The notes beneath the pieces are model-generated. The model was not told the origin of the DNA and searched no databases. It worked only from the letters and a program-made list of their open reading frames with translations. This document shows positions 16,720 to 23,120 of a DNA stretch of 35,745 nucleotides, piece by piece. Position 1 is the first letter of the stretch, and each line of letters opens with the position of its first letter. Location of the stretch: IMG/VR virus record IMGVR_UViG_3300046412_000165, positions 1 through 35,745 of that record; one strand, given 5' to 3'. The position numbers and the translations under genes are program-made. The DNA comes from a virus.

Positions 16720-17212
16720 ACCAGCAAACTTAGTTCCACAAAAGTACGAAGTACTTAAGACAAGAACAGGTGCAGAGATAGTTGGCATGACTAGAGAAAC
16801 TCCAACAGGCGTTGAAATTACTTTGCCAATGATTTGTCATTTGCAAGTTGTACCAGGAACAAACAGAACTCAATGCTTATTTTATCCTTACTCGCCACTC
16901 TCAGAAGAAGAAAAGATTATAATACCAAACGAACACATTGCACACAAGTCTAAAATGAATGAGCAATTCATTCCGTTCTATGATAATGCAAGTTCGACTT
17001 GGATGAAAATGATAGAGAACAAAACTATACCTCTTACAGAGTTTAAGAATAGATATAGTGACAATGATCTAAAAAAGTTAGTAGAAGAGTTGGCAGAAAA
17101 ATATGGACTCGAAGATACTTACATTGACGGCGATGAGTATAATCAGTTAGTCGAAGAGTGGGAAGAATTCGAGTTTGCTGAAGTTCCTAAAGACCCTAAA
17201 AAAATTCACTAA
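16712..17212 (+). CDS. Protein with possible Lsm/SH3-like N-terminal barrel, unknown role
   Basis: 166 residues. Residues 12-48 (YEVLKTRTGAEIVGMTRE, then VEITLPMICHLQ) have the look of an Lsm/Hfq-type small beta barrel: a LKTGxEIxG strand pair followed by an ITLxxPM strand. The middle has FIPFYDNASSTWMKM, and the C-terminal 60 residues are acidic and helical. Similar proteins with a K-T-G-E-I motif are common in marine T4-like phages, but I know of no assigned function. RNA or protein binding would fit the fold if it is correct. It overlaps uvsW by 8 bases. Confidence 0.7.
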   Translation: MVKPANLVPQKYEVLKTRTGAEIVGMTRETPTGVEITLPMICHLQVVPGTNRTQCLFYPYSPLSEEEKIIIPNEHIAHKSKMNEQFIPFYDNASSTWMKMIENKTIPLTEFKNRYSDNDLKKLVEELAEKYGLEDTYIDGDEYNQLVEEWEEFEFAEVPKDPKKIH

Positions 17213-17237
17213 CCTTACCTCTAGAACTTTAGAGAAT

Positions 17238-17245
17238 ACTAAATA
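17238..17245 (+). promoter_or_regulatory. Late-promoter-like ACTAAATA before tiny membrane genes
   Basis: The second copy of ACTAAATA, 26 bases after a stop codon and just past a weak CTCTA...TAGAG inverted repeat (17219-17235). It lies 55 bases before the ATG at 17301. Confidence 0.4.
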
Positions 17246-17300
17246 AACCGTGTATAACGCGGTGTTATATGATATTATCAATGGAGATTATAATTTAATC

Positions 17301-17444
17301 ATGACTGAACTAGTCAATAAACTTAACGAAACTGTAGAAACCTTAAAACATATTACAACAGATGACATTACCCAATTCTTAGAAATAGCAGTTCTAATTG
17401 GTACGTTTGTCTTTTGTGTATATGCAGTGTCACCAATTATATGA
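17301..17444 (+). CDS. 47-residue single-span membrane protein
   Basis: MTELVNKLNETVETLKHITT forms a short amphipathic helix, followed by ITQFLEIAVLIGTFVFCVYA, a clear transmembrane helix near the C-terminus. A GTG frame from 17250 is possible, but the ATG after GGAGATTATAATTTAATC is a better start. It is the first of three tiny genes between the Lsm-like gene and gp55. The topology suggests a cytoplasmic N-terminal helix. Function is unknown; small phage membrane proteins of this shape can be holin accessories, superinfection factors or host-membrane modulators. Confidence 0.55.
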   Translation: MTELVNKLNETVETLKHITTDDITQFLEIAVLIGTFVFCVYAVSPII

Positions 17445-17490
17445 TGCTAAGAAAAGTAATTCAAATTTTCTTTAAATACTGGATCCAACC

Positions 17491-17685
17491 ATGGCATCCG
17501 AGAAGTTAACACAAAAGGCCCTACAGGTGGCCAATCTATCCCCTCCTGTTGAGCATTCTTTTATAAACAATTTAGAGAACGTACACCCAATGAGGCAAGT
17601 GGCGATCATGTCGGTTGTCCAAGTTGCGGTCTTTGGATTTATGTTGTTAGCATTTTGGATCATCAATCTTTTTGTTGGTCATTAG
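17491..17685 (+). CDS. 64-residue membrane protein, unknown
   Basis: A hydrophilic half MASEKLTQKALQVANLSPPV and HSFINNLENVHPMRQ is followed by a long hydrophobic helix VAIMSVVQVAVFGFMLLAFW ending INLFVGH. One membrane span with the C-terminus at or across the membrane. No strong Shine-Dalgarno precedes the ATG. A 21-codon frame (17444-17509) that overlaps the upstream stop could serve to couple translation into it. The next gene starts at the base after its stop. Function is unknown. Confidence 0.6.
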   Translation: MASEKLTQKALQVANLSPPVEHSFINNLENVHPMRQVAIMSVVQVAVFGFMLLAFWIINLFVGH

Positions 17686-17802
17686 ATGCGATATATACTA
17701 TACACTACATTAATTGTTACATTCTTTTACGTTACAACGGGTGACCAAGAAAGAATGGGAAGAGCAATACTAAGAGATAATGTAGTGATGTCGAGAGCAT
17801 AA
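17686..17802 (+). CDS. 38-residue protein with N-terminal hydrophobic helix
   Basis: MRYILYTTLIVTFFYVTTGD has a signal-anchor-like hydrophobic stretch, then QERMGRAILRDNVVMSRA. It starts immediately after the stop of the previous gene, which supports coupled translation. It could be a secreted peptide or a single-span anchor. Size and lack of known relatives make this tentative. Confidence 0.4.
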   Translation: MRYILYTTLIVTFFYVTTGDQERMGRAILRDNVVMSRA

Positions 17803-17962
17803 TATATCCCTTATTAGATATATCTGCCCCCGGCGACATATTAATCATAACATGTGAATTTTATCCTCACAAGAGGGTTTTCAAAAAAACTTTAAAAAAC
17901 TTTCTAAAATAAATACTTAAAACCCACTAGCAAAAACTACTGTTTTAGAGTATTATAGATAC
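17803..17962 (+). other. 160-base gap before gp55 with direct repeat and weak promoter signals
   Basis: The longest non-coding gap in the window. It holds a GATATATC-type palindrome near 17815, a short CCTC-ACAA-GAGG hairpin near 17865-17876 followed by GTTTT, and a direct repeat of AAAAAACTTT (about 17885-17904). AATAAATA at 17908-17915 is one base off the late motif, and TATTAT at 17951-17956 lies seven bases before the gp55 ATG without a good -35. No tRNA or known riboswitch fold was seen. Confidence 0.45.
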
Positions 17963-18517
17963 ATGACTAAAAGAAAAGACCCTAAAAAGGCAGAACACTA
18001 TGTTAATAACAAAGAGTTCACTCAAGCAGTTGCCGAGTATAACGAAGCAGTAAAACTCGCCAAGGAGAAGGATAAAACACCTCCTCAAATGTCAAACTAC
18101 ATAGGGGAGTGTATCTATAAGATTGCAACTCGTCTATCTACTAGACCAAACTTTATTAATTATACTTACAGAGACGAAATGATCTGTGATGCAATTGAAA
18201 ATTGTATACAGTATATTAATAACTTCAACAGAGAAAAGTCCAACAACGCATTCGCATATGTAACACAGATTTGTTATTATGCATTTCTTAGAAGAATCCA
18301 AAAGGAGAAAAAGCAAGTCTTTATCAAACAACAGATAACAAATGAGACGGGTATTTCTGAGGCGGCATTTGATACAATTGATGGTGATACGTCTGGACTA
18401 ATAAACACAAATGTTGAATGGATGCAAGAGAACATGAAAGTTGTCGAGTATTCACCAAGAAAGTCAAAGAGAGCAAAGAAAACTACAAAGAAAAATTTAG
18501 ACAACTTTACTGAATGA
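17963..18517 (+). CDS. 55: Late-transcription sigma factor gp55-like
   Basis: 184 residues against 185 in T4. Starts MTKRKDPKKAEHYVNNKEFT; the core YIGECIYKIATRLSTRPNFI, then YRDEMICDAIENCIQYINNF and NAFAYVTQICYYAFLRRIQK, is the gp55 equivalent of sigma region 2, which reads the TATAAATA late promoter. The basic C-terminal KSKRAKKTTKKNLDN would include the sliding-clamp-binding tail. Presence of gp55 and gp45 agrees with the late-promoter motifs in this window. The last four bases overlap gp47 (ATGA). Confidence 0.94.
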   Translation: MTKRKDPKKAEHYVNNKEFTQAVAEYNEAVKLAKEKDKTPPQMSNYIGECIYKIATRLSTRPNFINYTYRDEMICDAIENCIQYINNFNREKSNNAFAYVTQICYYAFLRRIQKEKKQVFIKQQITNETGISEAAFDTIDGDTSGLINTNVEWMQENMKVVEYSPRKSKRAKKTTKKNLDNFTE

Positions 18518-19581
18518 AAATAGCATTATTAAACGATACACATGCGGGTGTCAGAGGCGACATGATGGCAATGTCCGAATATCAAGGACGTTTCTATACT
18601 GAAGTATTCTTCCCGTATCTTGACGAACATGATATCAAACATATCATTCATTTAGGAGATTACTTTGATAGACGTAAGTATGTAAACTTTGCTAGTCTAC
18701 ATAATAATCGTAAGCATTTCATTGATCCTATGTTAGAGAGAGGGATATCAATGGACCTTATATTAGGTAACCATGATGTCTATTATAAATCTACAAATGA
18801 TGTGAATGCACCTGAACTATTGCTTTTTGCAGATGATAACATTAACGTTATCTCAGACCCCATTGTTAAAGAATACGATGGGTTCAATATAGCATTAGTG
18901 CCATGGATTAATAATGAGAACTATGCAGACTCAGTAGACTTTTTGCTATCAGCAAATGCATCTTGGTGTATGGGTCATTTCGAAATTGAAGGTGCAATCA
19001 TGCACCCAGGAATGACATGCCCACATGGATTAGATCACACTTACGTAAAACGTTTTGAAAAAGTACTTAGTGGTCACTTTCATCATAAATCAGAAGTAGG
19101 TAATGTTAGATACCTAGGTTCTCAAATGCAATTTACATGGTCAGATTATGGTGATCAAAAATACTTCCATGTATTTGATACAGAGGATCAAAGTCTAACG
19201 CCTGTTCATAACCCACTTACTATGTTCGAAAAAGTATTCTATGATGATACAAAAGAATCATTCGAAACAATTAGTAATAGAGATTACAGTCAATATAATA
19301 ATAAGTTTGTCAAAGTTGTTGTAGTAAACAAAGACAATCCATATTGGTTTGATACAATGATTGATAAGTTACATGGTGCAGAACCACTGCACATGACGAT
19401 TGTTGATGATCACAAACACATGGACTTATTATCAGATGAAGAATTAGAGGGTGTAGAAGATACACTTACGATTCTACAGAAGTATGTTGACGGTCTAGAA
19501 ATTCAAGGAGAAAAAAATCACTTAACAGAATTGGTTACTTCATTGTATAATGAAGCATTAGATGAACACAATTATATATGA
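18514..19581 (+). CDS. 47: Recombination nuclease subunit gp47-like (SbcD/Mre11 family)
   Basis: 355 residues (T4 gp47 is 339). Metallophosphoesterase motifs run in order: NDTHAG with D8 and H10, HLGDYFDRR with D49, GNHD at 85-88, MGHFEIEG, and SGHFHH. These bind two metal ions for the Mre11-type nuclease. With gp46 it forms the complex that resects double-strand ends for recombination-dependent replication and host DNA breakdown. ATGA overlaps on both sides (with gp55 and gp46) imply coordinated translation. Confidence 0.95.
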   Translation: MKIALLNDTHAGVRGDMMAMSEYQGRFYTEVFFPYLDEHDIKHIIHLGDYFDRRKYVNFASLHNNRKHFIDPMLERGISMDLILGNHDVYYKSTNDVNAPELLLFADDNINVISDPIVKEYDGFNIALVPWINNENYADSVDFLLSANASWCMGHFEIEGAIMHPGMTCPHGLDHTYVKRFEKVLSGHFHHKSEVGNVRYLGSQMQFTWSDYGDQKYFHVFDTEDQSLTPVHNPLTMFEKVFYDDTKESFETISNRDYSQYNNKFVKVVVVNKDNPYWFDTMIDKLHGAEPLHMTIVDDHKHMDLLSDEELEGVEDTLTILQKYVDGLEIQGEKNHLTELVTSLYNEALDEHNYI

Positions 19582-21296
19582 TAAAATTTAAACAGGTACG
19601 ATGGAAGAACTTGCTTTCATCTGGTAATAAATTTACCACAATTGAATTAGATAGATCGAGTACAACTCTTATACTTGGTGAAAACGGTGCAGGAAAGTCA
19701 ACGTTATTAGATGCATTATGTTTTGGACTATATGGTAAGGGGTTTAGAAATCTAAAAAAAGAACTACTTGTTAACTCAGTCAATGGAAAAGAACTACTTG
19801 TAGAAGTCGACTTCGAAGTAGGAAAGAAAAAATATAAAGTCATAAGGGGTACACGCCCCAATCGTTTCGAATTATATCTCGGAAAAACTATGCTCAATCA
19901 AGATGCAAGTGTACGAGATTATCAAGACCACTTAGAAAAGAATATACTCAAAATGAGTCATAGGTCTTTTACTCAAGTGGCAATACTAGGATCAGCAAAC
20001 TTTACACCGTTCATGCAACTGAAAGCAAAAGATAGGCGTAAACTAGTTGAAGACCTACTAGATATATCTATATTCTCTACTATGAGAGACATACTTAGAA
20101 AGAAAGTACAGTCACATAAAATAGAGATTAAAGATACAGATCATGAAGTTGAAATTCTTGAAGAAAGAATTAGTGGTCTTACTGAACAGTTGAATGCTCT
20201 TCAGAAGAATCGTGATGAACAAATTGGTAAGTATGAATCTACAGTGAAGGAAACAGAAAACAACATTGCAAACCTCATGGAGAAAGTAGATGAAAAGACG
20301 CAAAATGTGGTGGAGAAAGAATCCACTATCACGAATAAAAGTACTACAGAAAGTAAACTCAAACAGATTGTTGAATTGGAGAAACAACTCGAAGCAACTC
20401 GAAAGAAAGCAAATACAGATATTGAATTCTACGAGAACAACGACAACTGCCCCACATGTAAACAGGGTCTAGACCATGAACACAAGAAGAAGCACATTGA
20501 GGAGAAGCAGAATAAAATCTCAGAGATCAAGACGGCGATGTCAACTCTTGACAAACAAGTCTCAGAACTCAGAGACGAAATCGACAGAATCAATGAAGTC
20601 CAGCACCAGATAAATGAAGTACAAAGAGAGATAGGACTTTTACAGACTGAAGTTACATCTAATCAAAAGTATATTCATAAACTTAATGGTCAAATAAAAG
20701 AGTTAAGTAAGAATATTTCTGGTGATGATAGTGTACAGAATAGACTTACATCAAACGAGGACGACTTAGATAAACTACATGCTAAACAGAAGACACTAAA
20801 AGAACGAGGTCATTACTTTGAACTTGCTCAGTTACTTCTTAAAGATGAGGGTATCAAGTCAAAAATAATTAAACAATATGTACCAGTGATGAACAAGATG
20901 ATTACAAAGTATCTTGCATCATTAGAATTCTATGTAGGGTTTGAACTTGATGAGAACTTTGAAGAGACTATTAAGTCTAGATTCAGAGACGTATTCAAAT
21001 ACGATAACTTCTCTCAAGGTGAGAAGATGAGAATCGATTTAGCATTACTCTTTACATGGAGATCAGTTGCAAGAATGAAGAATTCTGTTAACACTAATCT
21101 GTTAATACTAGATGAGGTGTTTGACTCTTCACTTGATGCACAGGGTACAGACGACTTTTTAAGATTGTTAAATACATTATCTGAAAAGACGAATGCATTT
21201 ATCATATCTCACAAGGGCGATCAACTCTATGATAAGTTTGAAGAGGTGATTAAATTTGAGAAGTATAAAAACTTCTCTCGAATTTCAGTATCATAA
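19578..21296 (+). CDS. 46: Recombination ATPase subunit gp46-like (SbcC/Rad50 family)
   Basis: 572 residues (T4 gp46 is 560). Walker A GENGAGKST at residues 34-42; two coiled-coil arms flank a zinc hook CPTC at 291-294; the C-terminal lobe has signature FSQGEKMRIDLALLF and Walker B NLLILDEVFDSSLD. This is a full-length Rad50-type ATPase and partner of gp47 encoded just before it. It starts within the gp47 stop (ATGA). The final codons overlap a late-promoter-like CATAAATA. Confidence 0.96.
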   Translation: MIKFKQVRWKNLLSSGNKFTTIELDRSSTTLILGENGAGKSTLLDALCFGLYGKGFRNLKKELLVNSVNGKELLVEVDFEVGKKKYKVIRGTRPNRFELYLGKTMLNQDASVRDYQDHLEKNILKMSHRSFTQVAILGSANFTPFMQLKAKDRRKLVEDLLDISIFSTMRDILRKKVQSHKIEIKDTDHEVEILEERISGLTEQLNALQKNRDEQIGKYESTVKETENNIANLMEKVDEKTQNVVEKESTITNKSTTESKLKQIVELEKQLEATRKKANTDIEFYENNDNCPTCKQGLDHEHKKKHIEEKQNKISEIKTAMSTLDKQVSELRDEIDRINEVQHQINEVQREIGLLQTEVTSNQKYIHKLNGQIKELSKNISGDDSVQNRLTSNEDDLDKLHAKQKTLKERGHYFELAQLLLKDEGIKSKIIKQYVPVMNKMITKYLASLEFYVGFELDENFEETIKSRFRDVFKYDNFSQGEKMRIDLALLFTWRSVARMKNSVNTNLLILDEVFDSSLDAQGTDDFLRLLNTLSEKTNAFIISHKGDQLYDKFEEVIKFEKYKNFSRISVS

Positions 21297-21299
21297 ATA
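21292..21299 (+). promoter_or_regulatory. Late-promoter-like CATAAATA before deformylase gene
   Basis: One mismatch to TATAAATA; it includes the gp46 stop codon. The predicted start, 21305, is two bases before the ATG at 21307, so a transcript from here would be nearly leaderless. Confidence 0.4.
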
Positions 21300-21306
21300 A
21301 AAGCAT

Positions 21307-21939
21307 ATGTACGAATTAATAGAAGAAGCAAGTAAAGTTTTAAGAACTCCACCACCCGAGTTTGATTTTGAGAATCCTAAGGAAGATCCTAAGGAAATCG
21401 AAAAGAATATGATTGAAGCAATGGACAAGTTTGGTGGTATAGGTCTATCTGCTAATCAAGTTGGATTACCTTACAAAATGTTTGTAATGAAATCTGCTGA
21501 TAAGGGTACAGTTGCTTTTTTTAATCCAAAGATAACAAGGTTGTCACAAGAAACGGATATGATGAAAGAAGGGTGTTTGTCATTTCCCGACATATACCTA
21601 ATGATTAAACGGGCAAAAGTGGTAGAACTTGAATACCAAGATGCAGATGGAGAACAACATACACTTGTATTAGAAGGACTAGCAAGTCGATGTGTACAAC
21701 ATGAAGTCGATCATCTAAATGGTATTGTGTTTCTACAAAGAGCATCAAGACTTAAAATTGAACGTGCATTAAAGTCACGAGATAAAGAAAAACGTAAACG
21801 GTTAGAATATGAAAGAAGAGTTGCAATCGCAAAATACTTCCAAGAACGTGCAGAAGCAGATAAAGATTCCAGCGGATCCAGTGATGATACCGAATCTACT
21901 GGAGAAGAATCAAGCACAGGAACTGATCAAGTTTCATAG
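21307..21939 (+). CDS. def: Peptide deformylase
   Basis: 210 residues. All three metal-site motifs are present: GIGLSANQ at 44-51, EGCLSFP at 88-94 with ligand C90, and HEVDH at 132-136. The enzyme removes the formyl group from new proteins. Phage versions in marine viruses are thought to keep host or photosystem protein turnover going; here the role is unknown. Unlike the short cyanophage forms, it carries a tail of about 60 residues, first basic (SRDKEKRKRLEYERR) and then a Ser/Asp/Glu-rich end. The last part of that tail overlaps the next gene in another frame, so its low complexity may reflect the overlap. Confidence 0.94.
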   Translation: MYELIEEASKVLRTPPPEFDFENPKEDPKEIEKNMIEAMDKFGGIGLSANQVGLPYKMFVMKSADKGTVAFFNPKITRLSQETDMMKEGCLSFPDIYLMIKRAKVVELEYQDADGEQHTLVLEGLASRCVQHEVDHLNGIVFLQRASRLKIERALKSRDKEKRKRLEYERRVAIAKYFQERAEADKDSSGSSDDTESTGEESSTGTDQVS

Positions 21940-22528
21940 AGAACACGATCATCTGTACAGAATAGGAAACGAAAGGGAATACTTAGGTATTCGTTTCATG
22001 CATATCCATACACAATGGATTCGTGATCTATTGATAAGAATTTCATATGATTTGGTTGGCAATATTAGAAAGATATCTAATCAAGTAGTGTGGCCAGAAA
22101 TGATTGCTTTAAATGAATGGCCAATTGGGGGTGAACAACACCCTCATGTCGACACATATTCTAATCAAGAAATGAATCATCAAACAACTATCGATAGACC
22201 AGCAAGAGAATGGACATGTATTCTATATCTCAATGATGATTTCAGAGGTGGTCGAACTTATATACCTGAAGGTCAAGAAATGAACTTTGATGGTGTTGTA
22301 AGAGACTATCAATATCAAGTCTTTGAACCAGAAGCATGTGCTGGACTTCTCTTTCAAGGAATCTATCTACCCCATGGCGTAGAAAAAATCAGAAGAAATT
22401 CACGATACACTGTATCATTTTGGTTCTCATCATCACCAGAAAAGCAGATGATGATGCAACCTGTCCACGATCTAAATCTAGATGAAGATTCATGGCGACT
22501 TGCTATGAAAGAAGACGGCCGAATCTAA
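21884..22528 (+). CDS. 2-oxoglutarate/Fe(II) oxygenase, prolyl-4-hydroxylase-like
   Basis: 214 residues from ATG 21884 (MIPNLLEKNQAQELIKFHRE). The iron site is visible as H-x-D in GGEQHPHVDTYS, CILYLNDDFRGGRTYIPEG as the core sheet, and distal His plus Arg in YLPHGVEKIRRNSRYTVSFW. The substrate is unknown. An earlier in-frame ATG at 21809 would add 25 residues but overlap the deformylase gene by 131 bases rather than 56; the reading IPADPVMIPNLL just before 21884 looks protein-like, so the start is uncertain. It is the second oxygenase in the window and is unrelated in detail to the one at 14465. Confidence 0.88.
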   Translation: MIPNLLEKNQAQELIKFHREHDHLYRIGNEREYLGIRFMHIHTQWIRDLLIRISYDLVGNIRKISNQVVWPEMIALNEWPIGGEQHPHVDTYSNQEMNHQTTIDRPAREWTCILYLNDDFRGGRTYIPEGQEMNFDGVVRDYQYQVFEPEACAGLLFQGIYLPHGVEKIRRNSRYTVSFWFSSSPEKQMMMQPVHDLNLDEDSWRLAMKEDGRI

Positions 22529-22546
22529 AAAAACTTTCCTAAGACC

Positions 22547-22576
22547 TTGACAATGGGTCTCACTTTTTTATATACT
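22547..22576 (+). promoter_or_regulatory. Sigma70-type early promoter 1
   Basis: TTGACA (22547-22552), an 18-base spacer, and TATACT (22571-22576). The spacer ends with TCACTTTTTTA, a string shared with the promoters at 23085 and 26327. The start would be near 22583, with AAAGGAG then placed ahead of the ATG at 22606. It fits transcription by the unmodified host polymerase early in infection. Confidence 0.88.
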
Positions 22577-22605
22577 AGTAGAGTAATAAAGAAAGGAGAT
22601 ACATT

Positions 22606-22809
22606 ATGTCAAACAATACAAATACAATGATACTTGAGAAGATTCAGGACGATGTTCTTGAACTGTTCGATGGTGATGTCTGGAATGTAATCTGGGCAAT
22701 AGAGAAAGAGTTCGGAATCGGTGCTTTACCGGGTGAATTCACTACAGATGATTGCTTCATCGATTGTCTAATCAATCTTAGATTCGAACAACTAGGAGAT
22801 ATGGCGTGA
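22606..22809 (+). CDS. 67-residue acidic protein, unknown
   Basis: MSNNTNTMILEKIQDDVLEL is followed by FDGDVWNVIWAIEKEFGIGA and DDCFIDCLINLRFEQLGDM. It is acidic, helical, with two Cys and three Trp/Phe-rich turns, and no membrane segment. It is the first gene behind early promoter 1 and has a strong AAAGGAG ribosome site. Early-expressed small acidic phage proteins often bind host enzymes, but there is no direct evidence here. Its stop overlaps the GTG of the next gene. Confidence 0.7.
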   Translation: MSNNTNTMILEKIQDDVLELFDGDVWNVIWAIEKEFGIGALPGEFTTDDCFIDCLINLRFEQLGDMA

Positions 22810-23081
22810 GTCTGTTATCAATAGTTAACGAGTTCGATCTTTTTAGATACAAACAAAACGGAAAATCATACGAAGGTTTCGTAAAGAAAGTGGGCAATGA
22901 TTTCATAGAAGGAAGATTCTTTGAGACAGACCAATACAGTCTGAGAAAAGGAGACTTCTTTGATACAACAATTCTTCTAGAATCTTTTGAAGGTCTAGAA
23001 ATGGAATGGTGGTTTGATGGACAAGGTTGCGACAACTCTGCAATTGGTGTAAGTGGTTGTTGGGAAACTTTTTTAAATTAA
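22806..23081 (+). CDS. 91-residue protein of unknown function, GTG start
   Basis: Starts at GTG 22806 (overlap GTGA with the previous stop), supported by CTAGGAG seven bases upstream. The sequence begins SLLSIVNEFDLFRYKQNGKS and ends EMEWWFDGQGCDNSAIGVSG with CWETFLN. Alternating beta-type segments (YEGFVKKVGNDFIEGRFFE) suggest a small beta-rich fold. No known domain is recognised. It shares an early transcript with the 67-residue gene and ends four bases before the -35 of the next promoter. Confidence 0.7.
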   Translation: MSLLSIVNEFDLFRYKQNGKSYEGFVKKVGNDFIEGRFFETDQYSLRKGDFFDTTILLESFEGLEMEWWFDGQGCDNSAIGVSGCWETFLN

Positions 23082-23084
23082 ACC

Positions 23085-23114
23085 TTGACAGTAACCCCTA
23101 CTTTTTTATATACT
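23085..23114 (+). promoter_or_regulatory. Sigma70-type early promoter 2
   Basis: TTGACA (23085-23090), 18-base spacer ending CTACTTTTTTA, and TATACT (23109-23114). The expected start is about 23121, the A of the CobT-like ATG. It is nearly identical to promoter 1, including AACC/GACC just ahead of the -35. Confidence 0.88.
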
Positions 23115-23120
23115 AATCCT

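Noticed and set aside
17444-17509. 21-codon frame starting inside a stop overlap before the 64-residue membrane gene
   Set aside because: It overlaps the start of the next gene and has no supporting signal; it may only serve as a coupling leader, so I did not list it as a gene.
17803-17962. Possible tRNA or riboswitch in the gap before gp55
   Set aside because: No cloverleaf, CCA-type end or known riboswitch core could be traced; only short weak hairpins and AT-rich repeats are present.
23085-23120. TTG start extending the CobT-like protein by 12 residues
   Set aside because: The TTG is the first half of a clear -35 TTGACA, and the frame runs through the -10; the ATG at 23121 is preferred.
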